A stretch of 32,904 nucleotides of DNA, taken from positions 1 to 32,904 of the forward strand of contig FZQV01000030.1 in the NCBI GenBank assembly GCA_900199505.1, read 5' to 3'. This document shows positions 7,351 to 15,841 of this stretch, piece after piece. Below the pieces are notes generated by a model. The model ran no database searches. It was not told the origin of the DNA and was given only the letters and a program-made list of their open reading frames with translations. How positions within the stretch are numbered: position 1 is the first letter of the stretch; every line of letters starts with the position of its first letter. Position numbers and translations under genes: made by a program. Origin of the DNA: Ruaniaceae bacterium KH17 (GTDB lineage: Bacteria > Actinomycetota > Actinomycetes > Actinomycetales > Actinomycetaceae).

Positions 7351-8673
7351 ATGGAGACGAACGGAAAAGTCCCCCTTGTTGCGCCGGGAATGAAGGCGCC
7401 GTTCATCCTCCTTCTGCTCTGCTTCGCCGCATGGGGCGCGGCCGCAAATCTCACCGACGTGCTGGTGTCCGTGTTTCGCAGCATCTTCACGATGTCGAAT
7501 CTGCAATCAACGCTGGTGCAATCGGCCTACTACGGCGCCTACTTCCTGCTGGCGATCCCGGCGGCGCTGATCAACGCGAAGTTTGGGTACAAGGCGGGCG
7601 TACTCACGGGACTCGGACTGGCTGCGGTGGGCGGCATTCTCTTCCTCCCAGCGAGCAACATGTTGCAGTATGGCGCGTTCCTCGCCGCGCTCTTTGTCCT
7701 CGCGGCAGGTCTCTCCATTCTCGAGACATCCGCGAATCCCTTCATGCTGGCTATGGGAGAGGAGAGCACCGCCACGCGCCGTCTCAACCTGGCGCAAGCC
7801 TTCAACCCGATCGGCGCCAACATCGGCGTGCTCATGGGTGCCGTGCTGATTCTGCCGCGGCTCACACCTGAAGCCTCGAAGGTCATCATGACGGAGGAGG
7901 AACTGCTCGCGTCGCAGCATCAGGACCTCTACCACGTGATGGTTCCCTACCTTGGGATTGCGGCCGTGCTACTGATTATCTGGGTGCTGATCGCACTCAC
8001 GAAGATCCCGAGACCGGCCGCACCGGAGGAATCGGTGGCGGTGGCAGTGGAGACCTCGGCATCGTCGTCGGGCGGGGTGTTCGGACGGCTCTGGCGGAAC
8101 CGGCGTTATCGCTACGGCGTGATCGCTCAGTTCTTCAACGTGGGCGGGCAAACCTGCGTGTGGACCTTCACCGTGATCTACGCGATGGATGTGGTGGGAT
8201 TCTCCAAGGAAGCAGCGGGCTGGTGGCTACAGGCGAGTCTCCTCGTGTTCCTGGTCTCGCGCTTCGTGATGACCGCGCTGCTCACGATCTTCCGGCCCAC
8301 CAAGCTCCTGCTCGTCATGGCGACGTTCGGCGTCGCCTGCGCCGTGACCGCGATGTTCTCACTGAACGTGGTGGGCTTGATCGCGGTCGTCGCCATCTCG
8401 GCCGGGCTCTCGCTGATGTTCCCCACGATCTATGGGGTGGCGCTCGAGGGCATGGGGGAAGATGCCAAGTTCGGCGCCGCGGGCCTGGTGATGGCGATCC
8501 TCGGCGGCGCGATCGTGCCGCTGCTGCATGCATCGGTGATGGACATGGCCAGCACCGCGATCGGGTATGTGGTGCCCGCCGTATGCATGGCGATCGTGGC
8601 GCTCTACGCCCTCTACGACCTGAAAGCACCCGCGAGTGAGGACTACCTCGCCCTCAAGGAGGGGGCACAGTGA
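7351..8673 (+). CDS. MFS sugar permease, FucP-like (fucose/glucose-galactose:H+ symporter family)
   Basis: A 440-residue, 12-helix secondary transporter of the FHS (fucose:H+ symporter) family within the MFS. Family features include the opening FILLLLCFAAWGAAANLTDVLVSVFR, the block QSAYYGAYFLLAIPAALINAKFGYKAGVLTGL, the signature LSILETSANPFMLAMGEESTATRRLNLAQAFNPIGANIG (about residues 125-163), and the second half starting near FGRLWRNRRYRYGVIAQFFNVGGQTCVWTF. ATG 7351 is supported by GAGGGG seven bases upstream. The stop TGA overlaps the next ATG by one base (TGATG), so it is translationally coupled to the binding lipoprotein. The pairing of an MFS symporter with an ABC-type binding protein is unusual. 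The substrate is probably a monosaccharide. Confidence 0.92.
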   Translation: METNGKVPLVAPGMKAPFILLLLCFAAWGAAANLTDVLVSVFRSIFTMSNLQSTLVQSAYYGAYFLLAIPAALINAKFGYKAGVLTGLGLAAVGGILFLPASNMLQYGAFLAALFVLAAGLSILETSANPFMLAMGEESTATRRLNLAQAFNPIGANIGVLMGAVLILPRLTPEASKVIMTEEELLASQHQDLYHVMVPYLGIAAVLLIIWVLIALTKIPRPAAPEESVAVAVETSASSSGGVFGRLWRNRRYRYGVIAQFFNVGGQTCVWTFTVIYAMDVVGFSKEAAGWWLQASLLVFLVSRFVMTALLTIFRPTKLLLVMATFGVACAVTAMFSLNVVGLIAVVAISAGLSLMFPTIYGVALEGMGEDAKFGAAGLVMAILGGAIVPLLHASVMDMASTAIGYVVPAVCMAIVALYALYDLKAPASEDYLALKEGAQ

Positions 8674-9665
8674 TGAAGCGACTGATCGCAGGGGCCGCGG
8701 CGGTGCTACTCACCGCGCTCGGAGTCACGGCCTGCGCGCCCAATCCGAACGAAGGCATCACGATCGGCCTGATCACCAAACAGGAGGAGAACTCCTACTG
8801 GGTGACCATGCGCAAGGTGGCAGAACGCACCGCGAAGGACGAGGGTGTCACGTTGCTCACGGCAACCGGGCAGAGTGACGTCGATGTCGAGAGCCAGCGT
8901 GAAGCATTCGCGGAGATGCTCGCGGCCGGTGTGGATGGGATCATGATCGCGCCCACCGATTCGACGGCGCTCAACGATCTCATCGAGGAGGCACGGTCCG
9001 ACGGCGTTGTGGTCATCGCGGTCGACACTCCCGTTGATCCTTCGGACACCACCAATGCCTACTTCGGAACTGACAACTTCGAGGCGGGCCAGCTCGTGGG
9101 CCGGTACGCCGCGGCGCGCGTGACCGACCTCGGACTCGCGCCAAAGATTGCCATGCTGAACCTCGCCCCAGGGATTGCCTCGGGCCTGGAACGCGAGGCG
9201 GGCTTCCTCGACGGGTTCGGGATCGGCTCGGACGACTCCACCATCGTTGCGGCAGTAGACAGCCAGGGTGACCGCGACCTCGCGGCGGATGCCATGCGCA
9301 CCATCATCGCCGAGAACCCGGATGTCTCCGTCATCTACACGGTCAACGAAGAGGCCGCGCTCGGTGCAATGGACGCGCTCGAGGAGGCACGCATCGATCC
9401 GAGCAGTCTCGTATTGGTCACCATCGATGGCAGCTGCGCCGCGATGAAGGACGGAGTGCGGCCCGGGCGAATCGCCGCTACGGCAATGCAGTTCCCCGAG
9501 AACATGGCACGAGAGGGTATCCACGCGATCATCGATGCGGCACATGGAGCGAGCGCCCCGAGCGGATTTCTCGACACGGGAACGCAGCTCGTAAGCGGAA
9601 GCCCGGCCAGCGGCGTCGACTCGCGCAACGTCGAGTTCGGCATCCGAAACTGTTGGGGCGACTAG
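8673..9665 (+). CDS. Sugar-binding lipoprotein (periplasmic-binding protein type 1, Peripla_BP_4)
   Basis: A 330-residue exported lipoprotein. The signal peptide MKRLIAGAAAVLLTALG is followed by the lipobox VTAC, with the lipidated cysteine at residue 21. The mature part has the two-lobe LacI/ribose-binding fold: ITIGLITKQEENSYWVTMRKVAERTAKDEGV, then AAGVDGIMIAPTDSTAL, VVVIAVDTPVD, AYFGTDNFEAGQLVGRYAA, and the second-lobe IYTVNEEAALGAMDALEEA. Such proteins normally deliver sugars to an ABC transporter, but no ATPase or ABC permease is present here. Its partner in the operon is the MFS permease. ATG 8673 is preferred to GTG 8670 because of AAGGAGGGGG upstream. It could serve a distant ABC system, act as a sensor, or assist the MFS carrier. 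Confidence 0.92.
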   Translation: MKRLIAGAAAVLLTALGVTACAPNPNEGITIGLITKQEENSYWVTMRKVAERTAKDEGVTLLTATGQSDVDVESQREAFAEMLAAGVDGIMIAPTDSTALNDLIEEARSDGVVVIAVDTPVDPSDTTNAYFGTDNFEAGQLVGRYAAARVTDLGLAPKIAMLNLAPGIASGLEREAGFLDGFGIGSDDSTIVAAVDSQGDRDLAADAMRTIIAENPDVSVIYTVNEEAALGAMDALEEARIDPSSLVLVTIDGSCAAMKDGVRPGRIAATAMQFPENMAREGIHAIIDAAHGASAPSGFLDTGTQLVSGSPASGVDSRNVEFGIRNCWGD

Positions 9666-9677
9666 CGGACATGCGAA

Positions 9678-9697
9678 AGGCCCGCCGGAGCGGGCCT
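9678..9697. terminator. Hairpin between the binding-protein gene and tRNA-Lys
   Basis: AGGCCCGC (9678-9685) pairs with GCGGGCCT (9690-9697) around CGGA. The genes converge here. On the minus strand the stem is followed by TTTC, so it fits best as the tRNA-Lys terminator and may work in both directions. Confidence 0.75.
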
Positions 9698-9713
9698 CGA
9701 TCTCCGTGAGGAG

Positions 9714-9789
<76 letters not shown>

Positions 9790-9933
9790 ATGGCAACGGG
9801 ACAAAACACTACCAGCGTGGCGGGCCCACTCCAAGCCCGAACGAGCCTTCCCGCATGTGATCTTCCAGACTCCCCCTGCGAGTCCACTCCACTGGTGCCA
9901 GAATTGAGCCATCACACACAGAGGAGAGACATC

Positions 9934-10404
9934 ATGACGCTCGCAGTCGGCGATCCCGCACCCACGTTCAGCCTTCCAAGCACGGCTGGCGAGCTCAGCC
10001 TCGCAAGCCTGCTCGAGGGTTCCGAGAAGGGCGTGATCGTCTACTTCTACCCGGCTGCGATGACGCCGGGCTGCACCACGCAGGCATGCGACTTCCGCGA
10101 CTCGATCGGCTCCCTCGCTGGGGCGGGGTACGCCGTCGTCGGCATCTCCCCAGATCCGCTGAAGCGGCTGGAAGAGTTCGCCGCTCGCGACAACCTGAAC
10201 TTCCCCCTCGCTGCGGACGAGGACCACGCGATCGCCGAGGCCTACGGCGCGTGGGGTGAGAAGAAGAACTACGGCAAGATCTACGAGGGTCTGATCCGCT
10301 CCACCTTCGTCGTGGCGCCGGACGGCACCCTCGCACTCACCCAAGTGAACGTGAAGGCAACCGGCCACGTCGGTCGCCTCCGTAAGATCCTCGGCCTGGA
10401 CTAA
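9934..10404 (+). CDS. bcp: Thiol peroxidase, PrxQ/Bcp-type peroxiredoxin
   Basis: A 156-residue cytoplasmic peroxiredoxin that reduces hydrogen peroxide and organic hydroperoxides, recycled by thioredoxin. The AhpC/TSA fold begins at VGDPAPTFSLPS. The peroxidatic cysteine is Cys47 in MTPGCTTQACDFRD, with the resolving cysteine five residues later (Cys52), which defines the atypical two-Cys PrxQ group. GISPDPLKRLEEFA and FPLAADEDHAIAEAYGAWGEKKNYGK are family blocks, and STFVVAPDGTL closes the fold. ATG 9934 has AGGAGAG seven bases upstream. The gene lies between tRNA-Lys and a fragment of the same tRNA. Confidence 0.95.
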   Translation: MTLAVGDPAPTFSLPSTAGELSLASLLEGSEKGVIVYFYPAAMTPGCTTQACDFRDSIGSLAGAGYAVVGISPDPLKRLEEFAARDNLNFPLAADEDHAIAEAYGAWGEKKNYGKIYEGLIRSTFVVAPDGTLALTQVNVKATGHVGRLRKILGLD

Positions 10405-10419
10405 CGCCCTCCGCTTGTT

Positions 10420-10447
10420 GAACCCAGAACCCGCTGATTAAGGGTCA
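10420..10447 (-). repeat. Fragment of tRNA-Lys (28 nt, one mismatch)
   Basis: Bases 10420-10442 are identical to 9734-9756 inside tRNA-Lys, and after one mismatch 10444-10447 also match. The copied part covers the anticodon arm, the variable region and the 5' side of the T arm. No acceptor stem or D arm is present, so it cannot be a functional tRNA. It is in the same orientation as the intact gene and forms a direct repeat with it around the peroxiredoxin gene. Confidence 0.85.
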
Positions 10448-10506
10448 GGCACCAATGGACGACGGCGTTCGGTGGCCTCCGTGAAAGGACGTAGACTAGT
10501 CCTCGC

Positions 10507-10588
<82 letters not shown>

Positions 10589-10644
10589 CCCTGTGATGTC
10601 TCGCGTCATCGTGCAGTCGATGGCGCGGGATCAGTTTTCCTACC

Positions 10645-10684
10645 CATGACGCCATCCTCTCAACCAGAGAGGAGACGGCATCAG
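10645..10684 (-). terminator. Hairpin downstream of the HxlR gene
   Basis: TCCTCTC (10655-10661) pairs with GAGAGGA (10667-10673) around a 5-nt loop, and the stem extends imperfectly outward (GACGCCA with GGCATC-like sequence). It lies within 60 nt after the HxlR stop, so it is a likely terminator, although no clear T-run follows. Confidence 0.5.
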
Positions 10685-10696
10685 ACCTGGGGCGGT

Positions 10697-11176
10697 TCAC
10701 GTTCGGGCCGTAGGTTCCGTTTGCGTGAGGGTCAGATCATCTAGTGCAACTGGATGACCCGAAGCACAGCGGACCTCAGCGTGGACGTCTGCAGCGCACT
10801 CGGTGTGGGTGAGAGACAACGAGGCGCTGGGACCAGCATGCCGCATACCCCAAGTGAAGAGGCCGACGATTATCGGCAGGAGTTCGTGTCCAGCCTCGGT
10901 GAGGACATACTCGTCCCGGCTTCGCGCACCGGGAGCCCGGTAGGGCTGGCGCTCCAGGACTCCCGCATCGGTGAGTTCTGCCAGTCTGGTGGCGACGGTT
11001 GCTCCCGAGAGTCCAGTCCGGGTGGTGAAGTCATCGAAGCGCGTGACCCCGTAAGCGGCTTCACGTAGCAGGATCATTGCGGGGCGCGAGCCGATCACGC
11101 GAATCGTCGCTTCGATCGGGCAGGGAGCATCGACCGGCCAGGCGCCCGGTGTGGATAGCGGAGGTATCAGACGCAT
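10697..11176 (-). CDS. HxlR-family winged-helix transcriptional regulator
   Basis: A 159-residue DNA-binding protein. The HxlR fold starts at CPIEATIRVIGSRPAMILLREAAYGVTRFDDFTTRTGLSGATVATRLAELTDAGVLERQPY (about residues 18-79), with the recognition helix around SGATVATRLAEL and the wing at ARSRDEYVLTEAGHEL. The C-terminal 30 residues after GLFTWGMRHAG contain HTECAADVHAEVRCASGH, two cysteines and several histidines that may be structural or bind metal. ATG has AGGAG nearby. It is divergent from the thioesterase gene across about 115 bp; HxlR proteins often control the neighbouring divergent gene, which makes the thioesterase the likely target. Confidence 0.93.
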   Translation of the reverse strand: MRLIPPLSTPGAWPVDAPCPIEATIRVIGSRPAMILLREAAYGVTRFDDFTTRTGLSGATVATRLAELTDAGVLERQPYRAPGARSRDEYVLTEAGHELLPIIVGLFTWGMRHAGPSASLSLTHTECAADVHAEVRCASGHPVALDDLTLTQTEPTART

Positions 11177-11290
11177 TCTCTTGTCTCCTGTCCGACGAGA
11201 GGCAACACCATAGCTGAGTTTACCTAACTATACCCAGCGCGGTAGTCTGGCCGGACGTTATGTACCGTCGAGGTGAAGGATCCCGGTGCT
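11177..11290. promoter_or_regulatory. Divergent HxlR/thioesterase promoter region
   Basis: The spacer is AT-rich against its surroundings around 11216-11232, where AGTTTACCTAACT forms an imperfect inverted repeat (AGTTA-like arms, one mismatch) next to TATACC. This is the best candidate operator for the HxlR protein. No strong -35/-10 pair can be assigned. Confidence 0.4.
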
Positions 11291-11818
11291 ATGAACCTGT
11301 TGCTGCGATTGTTGCTCGTGCGGATGCGTTCCCGGAAGCGAGGCAGAATCTCACTGTGGGACACCGCCGTGACGCCGTTTCGCGTCGCCCCAACAGACCT
11401 CGATCTGCTGCTGCACATGAACAACGGCAAGTATCTATCGATCCTCGATGTGGGACGTATGGATCTGATGATCCGCTCCGGATTCTGGGACGTGCTGAAA
11501 GAGCGCGGATGGTACCCCGTCGTCGCAGGGCAGACCATCACCTATCGCAGGTCACTGAAACTCGGGCAATCCTTCGAGGTACACACCCGTGTGCTCGGAT
11601 TCGATGAGCGGTGGGGATTCATCGAACAGACCTTCACACACGGCGAGACGATCTACGCGCACGCAATCATCCGCACCCGATTCCTGAAGAAGTCAGGCGG
11701 CAGTGTCGATCATGCCGACCTCGAGGAGGCCGCCGGAGGGTTCCCCACCGAACAGCATATTCCGCAGTGGGTTCGTGCATGGTCCGAGGCGAACAGAATC
11801 CCCACAAGCACCATGTGA
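11291..11818 (+). CDS. Acyl-CoA thioesterase family protein (4HBT hot-dog fold)
   Basis: A 175-residue hot-dog-fold protein related to 4-hydroxybenzoyl-CoA thioesterase, a family that hydrolyses acyl-CoA thioesters. The signature FRVAPTDLDLLLHMNNGKYLSILDVGRMDLMIRSG (about residues 29-63) contains the conserved Asp and HMNN, followed by ITYRRSLKLGQSFEVHTRVLGFDERWGFIEQTF and a C-terminal helix. ATG 11291 is preferred; GTG 11273 in frame would add six residues. AAGGA lies about ten bases before the ATG. It is divergent from the HxlR regulator, suggesting induction by an aromatic or aldehyde-type signal, although the substrate is not evident. Confidence 0.88.
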   Translation: MNLLLRLLLVRMRSRKRGRISLWDTAVTPFRVAPTDLDLLLHMNNGKYLSILDVGRMDLMIRSGFWDVLKERGWYPVVAGQTITYRRSLKLGQSFEVHTRVLGFDERWGFIEQTFTHGETIYAHAIIRTRFLKKSGGSVDHADLEEAAGGFPTEQHIPQWVRAWSEANRIPTSTM

Positions 11819-11898
11819 TCGGCGCCGTCGATGACACACGGATCTCGCATTTGCCTCGCTACGCAAGGTTCCATGAGCCCTCCGTTCGGTCTATTGGA

Positions 11899-11904
11899 TA
11901 GCCT
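11899..11904 (+). promoter_or_regulatory. -10 box of a leaderless DUF4916 transcript
   Basis: TAGCCT ends 6 nt before ATG 11911, with no Shine-Dalgarno sequence. Confidence 0.5.
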
Positions 11905-11910
11905 GTCCTC

Positions 11911-12441
11911 ATGAGTGGACTTGCAAGCGGCGACGAGAGCCCGTGGCTGCCCCCATACGAACTCGAAGAGATCCGATCTAAGGTCCCGATGGTCTACGTG
12001 GAGGCCATCCCCGTTCGGCTCAATGCAGACGGGAGCCTCGCCCTCATCGGTACGCTGCTTCGCATCAATGGCGCCGGCCTGCAGCGCTCATTCGTGGCCG
12101 GGCGTGTGCTCTATCAGGAGTCACTCCGCGAGGCGCTCGTGCGGCACCTCGAGAAGGATCTTGGTGAACTCGCACTCCCCCGCCTCAGCCCCACCCTCGT
12201 CCCGTTCGCCGTGAACGAGTACCACCCCACGCCAGGGTTCGGCTTCCACGATGCCCGGCAGCACGCCGTCAGCCTCGCGTATGTAGTGGTGATCGACGGC
12301 GATGTGGCCCCATGCGATGACGCGCTCGACTTCTCGTGGTTCACCCCCCAGCAGGCGACCGATCCGATGCTCCATCTCGACATGGAACCCGGCCACGCGT
12401 ACCTGCTCCGCAAACTCCTCGCAGATTCGGGAATCTCATGA
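11911..12441 (+). CDS. DUF4916 family protein (degenerate Nudix fold)
   Basis: A 176-residue cytoplasmic protein of the actinobacterial DUF4916 family, which has a Nudix-like fold. PWLPPYELEEIRSKVPMVYVEAIPVRL opens the domain and QHAVSLAYVVVIDGDV lies in the core. The Nudix box position reads GRVLYQESLREALVRHLEKDLGEL: the outer Gly and Glu and the Arg and Gly are kept, but the metal-binding REUXEE residues are replaced by RHLEKD. Classical pyrophosphohydrolase activity is therefore doubtful. Its stop overlaps the ATG of the DUF3054 gene by four bases (ATGA), so the two are translated together. Function is unknown. Confidence 0.87.
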   Translation: MSGLASGDESPWLPPYELEEIRSKVPMVYVEAIPVRLNADGSLALIGTLLRINGAGLQRSFVAGRVLYQESLREALVRHLEKDLGELALPRLSPTLVPFAVNEYHPTPGFGFHDARQHAVSLAYVVVIDGDVAPCDDALDFSWFTPQQATDPMLHLDMEPGHAYLLRKLLADSGIS

Positions 12442-12830
12442 CAACTCCTGCCCGCAAACAGCGCGAGGATTGGCCCGCGATCGGCACAGATATTCTGCTG
12501 ATCGTAGTCTTCGCGATCATCGGCATGCGTAACCATGATGCTGCTCTCACGGCGGGTGACGTCGCGTGGACGGCCCTTCCCTTCGCCGCCGGCGCGCTGA
12601 TCACGCACCTGATCCTCTTCTACCGGAAGGTCAATGTGCGCGGGCTCGTCCCCGGCGTGATCGTGTGGCTCGGCACCTGGATCCTCGGCATGCTGTTGCG
12701 CGCCGTCACAGGCGGCGGCACACCGTGGGAGTTCGTGGCAATTGGCGGTGCCTTCCTGGCGCTGTTCCTTCTCGGCTGGCGGCTCATCCGCTGGTTCGTG
12801 CTCCGAGTGCGCACCCCGAAGGAGAGCTAG
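12438..12830 (+). CDS. DUF3054 family membrane protein
   Basis: A 130-residue integral membrane protein with four predicted helices: TDILLIVVFAIIGM, VAWTALPFAAGALITHLILFY, GLVPGVIVWLGTWILGMLLRAV and FVAIGGAFLALFLLGWRLI. The N-terminus is short and charged, and RHD-type residues (GMRNHDAAL) follow the first helix, as in the family. ATG is set by the ATGA overlap with the DUF4916 stop. The 3' end shares its stop region with rdgB on the other strand: the palindrome CTAG at 12827-12830 holds both stops. Function is unknown. Confidence 0.87.
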   Translation: MTTPARKQREDWPAIGTDILLIVVFAIIGMRNHDAALTAGDVAWTALPFAAGALITHLILFYRKVNVRGLVPGVIVWLGTWILGMLLRAVTGGGTPWEFVAIGGAFLALFLLGWRLIRWFVLRVRTPKES

Positions 12831-13492
12831 CCGCGCGCCAGAACGGCGGCGATCTCTTCCTTCAACTCGGCAAAGGCCTTCGCGCGGTGCGAGATCTGGT
12901 TCTTCTCCTCCGGCGTGAGTTCGGCCATCGAGCGCGCGTAGCCCTCCGGCTGGAAGATCGGATCGTAGCCGAAGCCACCCTCTCCCTGCGGCTGATACAA
13001 CAGCCTCCCCTGCACGAGTGCCTGCTCCACATACTCGTGACCGTCGGGCGTCACGAGCACAGCCGCGCACACGAAGCGCGCCTGGCGGTGGTGCTGCGGA
13101 ATGTCCGAGAGTTGATCGAGCAACAGCTCAAGGTTCGCGATGTCGTCGCCGTGGCTCCCCGCCCAGCGAGCCGAGAACACTCCCGGCGCACCGCCGAGGA
13201 CGTCAACGGCGATCCCCGAGTCATCCGCGAGCGCGGGCAAACCCGTGGCCCGCGCGGCCGCGCGCGCCTTGATCAGTGCATTCTCCTCGAACGTCACGCC
13301 ATCCTCCACGGGCGAGCCGAGCGGGAGACCGCGCATGGAGATCAACGCCTCGGTGCCATAGGGCGCGAGCACGTCGCTGAGGATCGCGCGCAACTCGCCC
13401 GTCTTGTGACTGTTCGCGGTGGCAAGGATGATCCGAGCGCCCGCTGGCAACTCAATAGCGTCCTCTCGGCGTGTAGAGTCTGCGTGGCTCAT
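12827..13492 (-). CDS. rdgB: RdgB/HAM1 non-canonical purine NTP pyrophosphatase
   Basis: A 221-residue house-cleaning enzyme that hydrolyses dITP, XTP and ITP to monophosphates, keeping deaminated purines out of nucleic acids. Family motifs: [17 protein letters not shown] (phosphate-binding start), [35 protein letters not shown] with the metal-binding acidic residues, GVFSARWAG, and [37 protein letters not shown] at the C-terminus. The start ATG overlaps the rph stop by four bases (ATGA), so it is translationally coupled. It is the last gene of the leftward clpS-murI-rph run. Confidence 0.95.
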   Translation of the reverse strand: MSHADSTRREDAIELPAGARIILATANSHKTGELRAILSDVLAPYGTEALISMRGLPLGSPVEDGVTFEENALIKARAAARATGLPALADDSGIAVDVLGGAPGVFSARWAGSHGDDIANLELLLDQLSDIPQHHRQARFVCAAVLVTPDGHEYVEQALVQGRLLYQPQGEGGFGYDPIFQPEGYARSMAELTPEEKNQISHRAKAFAELKEEIAAVLARG

Positions 13493-14217
13493 GCGTCCAG
13501 TGCCTCCTGCTGGAGCACGGCCAGCTCGGCGGTGCCCACGAGCGCCAGATCGAGGAGCGAGTTCAGCTCGTCGCGCGAGAATGGCGCACCCTCGGCAGTG
13601 CCCTGCACCTCCACGAAGGAGCCCGAGCCGGTGACGACGACGTTCATGTCCGTCTCCGCCCGCACATCCTCTTCGTAGGGCAAGTCCAGGCACGGCACGC
13701 CGTCGATGATGCCCACCGAGATTGCCGAAACCGAATCCGTGAGCGCCGTGGCACCCTGGGGGATGTGGCCTTCGCGCGTGCCCCACGCGATCGCGTCGGC
13801 GAGGGCCACAAAGGCGCCGGTGATCGCGGCGGTCCGGGTGCCGCCGTCGGCCTGGAGCACATCACAATCGAGCTGAATCGAGTTCTCCCCAAGCTGGGAA
13901 AGGTCCACGACGGCGCGCAGTGAGCGCCCAATCAACCGCGAGATCTCGTGGGTGCGGCCGCCGATCTTGCCCTTCACAGATTCGCGCTGGGAGCGGGTGG
14001 AGGTGGCGCGCGGGAGCATCGCATACTCGGCGGTGACCCAGCCGTTGCCGGAACCCATGCGCCACCGCGGCACGCCGGGCGTGAACGAGGCCGCGCACAG
14101 CACTCGAGTGCCGCCGAACTCGATCAGACAACTGCCCTCGGCGTGATCCAGCCAGTTGCGGGTGATGGTGACGGGGCGCAGCTCGTCGACGGCGCGGGAA
14201 TCGGCTCGAGTAGTCAT
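13489..14217 (-). CDS. rph: Ribonuclease PH
   Basis: A 242-residue phosphorolytic 3'-5' exoribonuclease that trims tRNA 3' ends. Visible are [63 protein letters not shown] (with the RNA-binding Arg cluster), [53 protein letters not shown], and [17 protein letters not shown], containing the phosphate- and metal-site residues. Length is typical. The gap to the upstream MBL gene is 26 nt. A TAGTCT box (minus strand, 14225-14230) ends 7 nt before the ATG and could give an extra leaderless transcript; CGGGGGC may also act as a weak ribosome-binding site. Confidence 0.96.
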   Translation of the reverse strand: MTTRADSRAVDELRPVTITRNWLDHAEGSCLIEFGGTRVLCAASFTPGVPRWRMGSGNGWVTAEYAMLPRATSTRSQRESVKGKIGGRTHEISRLIGRSLRAVVDLSQLGENSIQLDCDVLQADGGTRTAAITGAFVALADAIAWGTREGHIPQGATALTDSVSAISVGIIDGVPCLDLPYEEDVRAETDMNVVVTGSGSFVEVQGTAEGAPFSRDELNSLLDLALVGTAELAVLQQEALDA

Positions 14218-14243
14218 GCCCCCGAGACTATCGCGCAGCAGTC

Positions 14244-15020
14244 CTATACCTCGAAGACGGCGCCCGTGGCGGCGAGCTCGACCGGGCCAGCGAAGTGAGT
14301 GCGGGCGGCGTCGGCAACCATGGCGGGATCCGTCCACGGCTGGATGTGTGTGAGCACGAGGCGCGAGGCGCCGGCTTCGGTAGCCACGTCTCCGGCGCGC
14401 TCGCCGGTCAGGTGAATCCCCCGCACGGTGTCCCGACCCTCCACAAAGGCGGCCTCACAGAGGAACAGATCCGCGTCACGCGCGGCCGCCTCGAGGCCCA
14501 CGCAGGCATCGGTGTCACCCGAGTAGGTGATCACGGCGCGGCCGCCCCCACTAGCCGGCCCTTCGACGCGTAGCGCATACGCCGGGACGGGGTGCACCAC
14601 GGCGTGCGAGGTGATCGTGAATGGCCCCACCTCGAACGATCCGCCATCGGTGAACTCGTGGAAGGTGAACTCGCCGCTGAAGTCCTCCTCCAGCGGATCG
14701 CCGCCCACGCCACGCACGCGGTCCACCGCCCCAGCGGGCGCATACGTCGCCACCGGGCCAAGCGGGCCCTTCGGATTCCAACGCCGGTGCACGTGGCACG
14801 AGACCATGTCGGACATGTGATCGGCATGCAAGTGCGAGAGCAGGATCGCGTCGATCGCTTCGGGGTCGCCGTAGCGAAACAGGCTGCCAAACGCGCCCGA
14901 GCCCATGTCGAGCACGAGGGACCAGGTCCGGCCATCGCCGTCGGCCTGAATGAGATAGGACGACGCCGCCGAATCGGGTCCAGACATCGAGCCCGTACAC
15001 CCGAGGATCGTGAGCTTCAT
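14244..15020 (-). CDS. Metallo-beta-lactamase-fold phosphodiesterase/hydrolase (Rv1339-like by context)
   Basis: A 258-residue metal-dependent hydrolase. [25 protein letters not shown] begins the fold, and the zinc motif is [13 protein letters not shown] (HxHxDH, about residues 62-69). Further metal ligands are His in [17 protein letters not shown], Asp in [12 protein letters not shown] and His in LVLTHIQP. The gene sits between murI and rph exactly as Rv1339 does in Mycobacterium tuberculosis, which has been reported to act on cyclic AMP; tRNase Z-like activity is the main alternative. The ATG overlaps the murI stop by four bases. Confidence 0.9.
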   Translation of the reverse strand: MKLTILGCTGSMSGPDSAASSYLIQADGDGRTWSLVLDMGSGAFGSLFRYGDPEAIDAILLSHLHADHMSDMVSCHVHRRWNPKGPLGPVATYAPAGAVDRVRGVGGDPLEEDFSGEFTFHEFTDGGSFEVGPFTITSHAVVHPVPAYALRVEGPASGGGRAVITYSGDTDACVGLEAAARDADLFLCEAAFVEGRDTVRGIHLTGERAGDVATEAGASRLVLTHIQPWTDPAMVADAARTHFAGPVELAATGAVFEV

Positions 15021-15823
15021 CGCGCCTCCAAGCGTGAAACGGCGCGCACCTCGGGAACGAAGCGCCGCGCCAACGTGGCAAAACTATCCGGCTCGCCGGT
15101 GGCCCGGAACGTGTGGGTGGCCGCGTGGCCGGGGCTCGCCAGCAGATCGTGCGAGGTGAGCGTGCGGTAGAGATCACGCGCCGTCTCGTCCGCGGAGGAG
15201 ACGAGCGAGACCCCTTCACCCATCACGTAGCTGATCACGCCCGCGAGCAGCGGGTAATGCGTGCAGCCGAGTACAAGCGTGTCCACGCCCGCCTCGCGCA
15301 CCGGAGCCAAATACTCCTCCGCAACAGCAACGGCCTCGGGCCCGGCGGTGACGCCCGATTCGACCAGCTCCACAAAACGCGGGCAGGCCTGCATGGTCAG
15401 TTCGAGTGCCGGCGCGGCGGTGAACGCATCACGGTAGGCGCCCGAGGCAATCGTGGCCTGGGTTCCGATGACGCCCACCTTCCCATTGCGGGTGGCGGCC
15501 ACGGCCCGGCGGACGGCGGGGTGAATCACCTCGACCACGGGCACGTGCGCGTCCACGCCATAGCGCTCGCGGGCGTCGCTAAGAGTCGCGGCGGAGGCGG
15601 AGTTGCAGGCAATCACCACGGCCTTCACGCCAGAAATCACCATGTGGTCCATGATTTCCATGGCGAGCTCGCGAACCCGCGCGATCGGCTTATCGCCATA
15701 GGGGGTGTTCGCCGTGTCGCCCACGTAGTAGACGGACTCGCCCGGCAGCAGATCCATGATCGCGCGCGCCACCGTGAGTCCTCCCACTCCGGAGTCAAAG
15801 ACCCCGATCGGCGCGTCGTTCAC
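15017..15823 (-). CDS. murI: Glutamate racemase
   Basis: A 268-residue cofactor-independent racemase that makes D-glutamate for peptidoglycan. The phosphate/substrate loop [17 protein letters not shown] is at the N-terminus, followed by [14 protein letters not shown]. The two catalytic cysteines lie in [11 protein letters not shown] (Cys73 region) and [11 protein letters not shown] (C-terminal half). Start is GTG 15823, 18 nt after the DUF2017 stop, with TAACCT and CGGGAAG upstream that could serve as promoter or ribosome-binding site. The operon order murI-MBL-rph-rdgB is conserved in actinobacteria. Confidence 0.96.
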   Translation of the reverse strand: MNDAPIGVFDSGVGGLTVARAIMDLLPGESVYYVGDTANTPYGDKPIARVRELAMEIMDHMVISGVKAVVIACNSASAATLSDARERYGVDAHVPVVEVIHPAVRRAVAATRNGKVGVIGTQATIASGAYRDAFTAAPALELTMQACPRFVELVESGVTAGPEAVAVAEEYLAPVREAGVDTLVLGCTHYPLLAGVISYVMGEGVSLVSSADETARDLYRTLTSHDLLASPGHAATHTFRATGEPDSFATLARRFVPEVRAVSRLEAR

Positions 15824-15841
15824 ACTTCCCGAGGTTAGTAG

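Noticed and set aside
10420-10447. Second tRNA-Lys gene
   Set aside because: Only 28 bases match; acceptor stem and D arm are absent.
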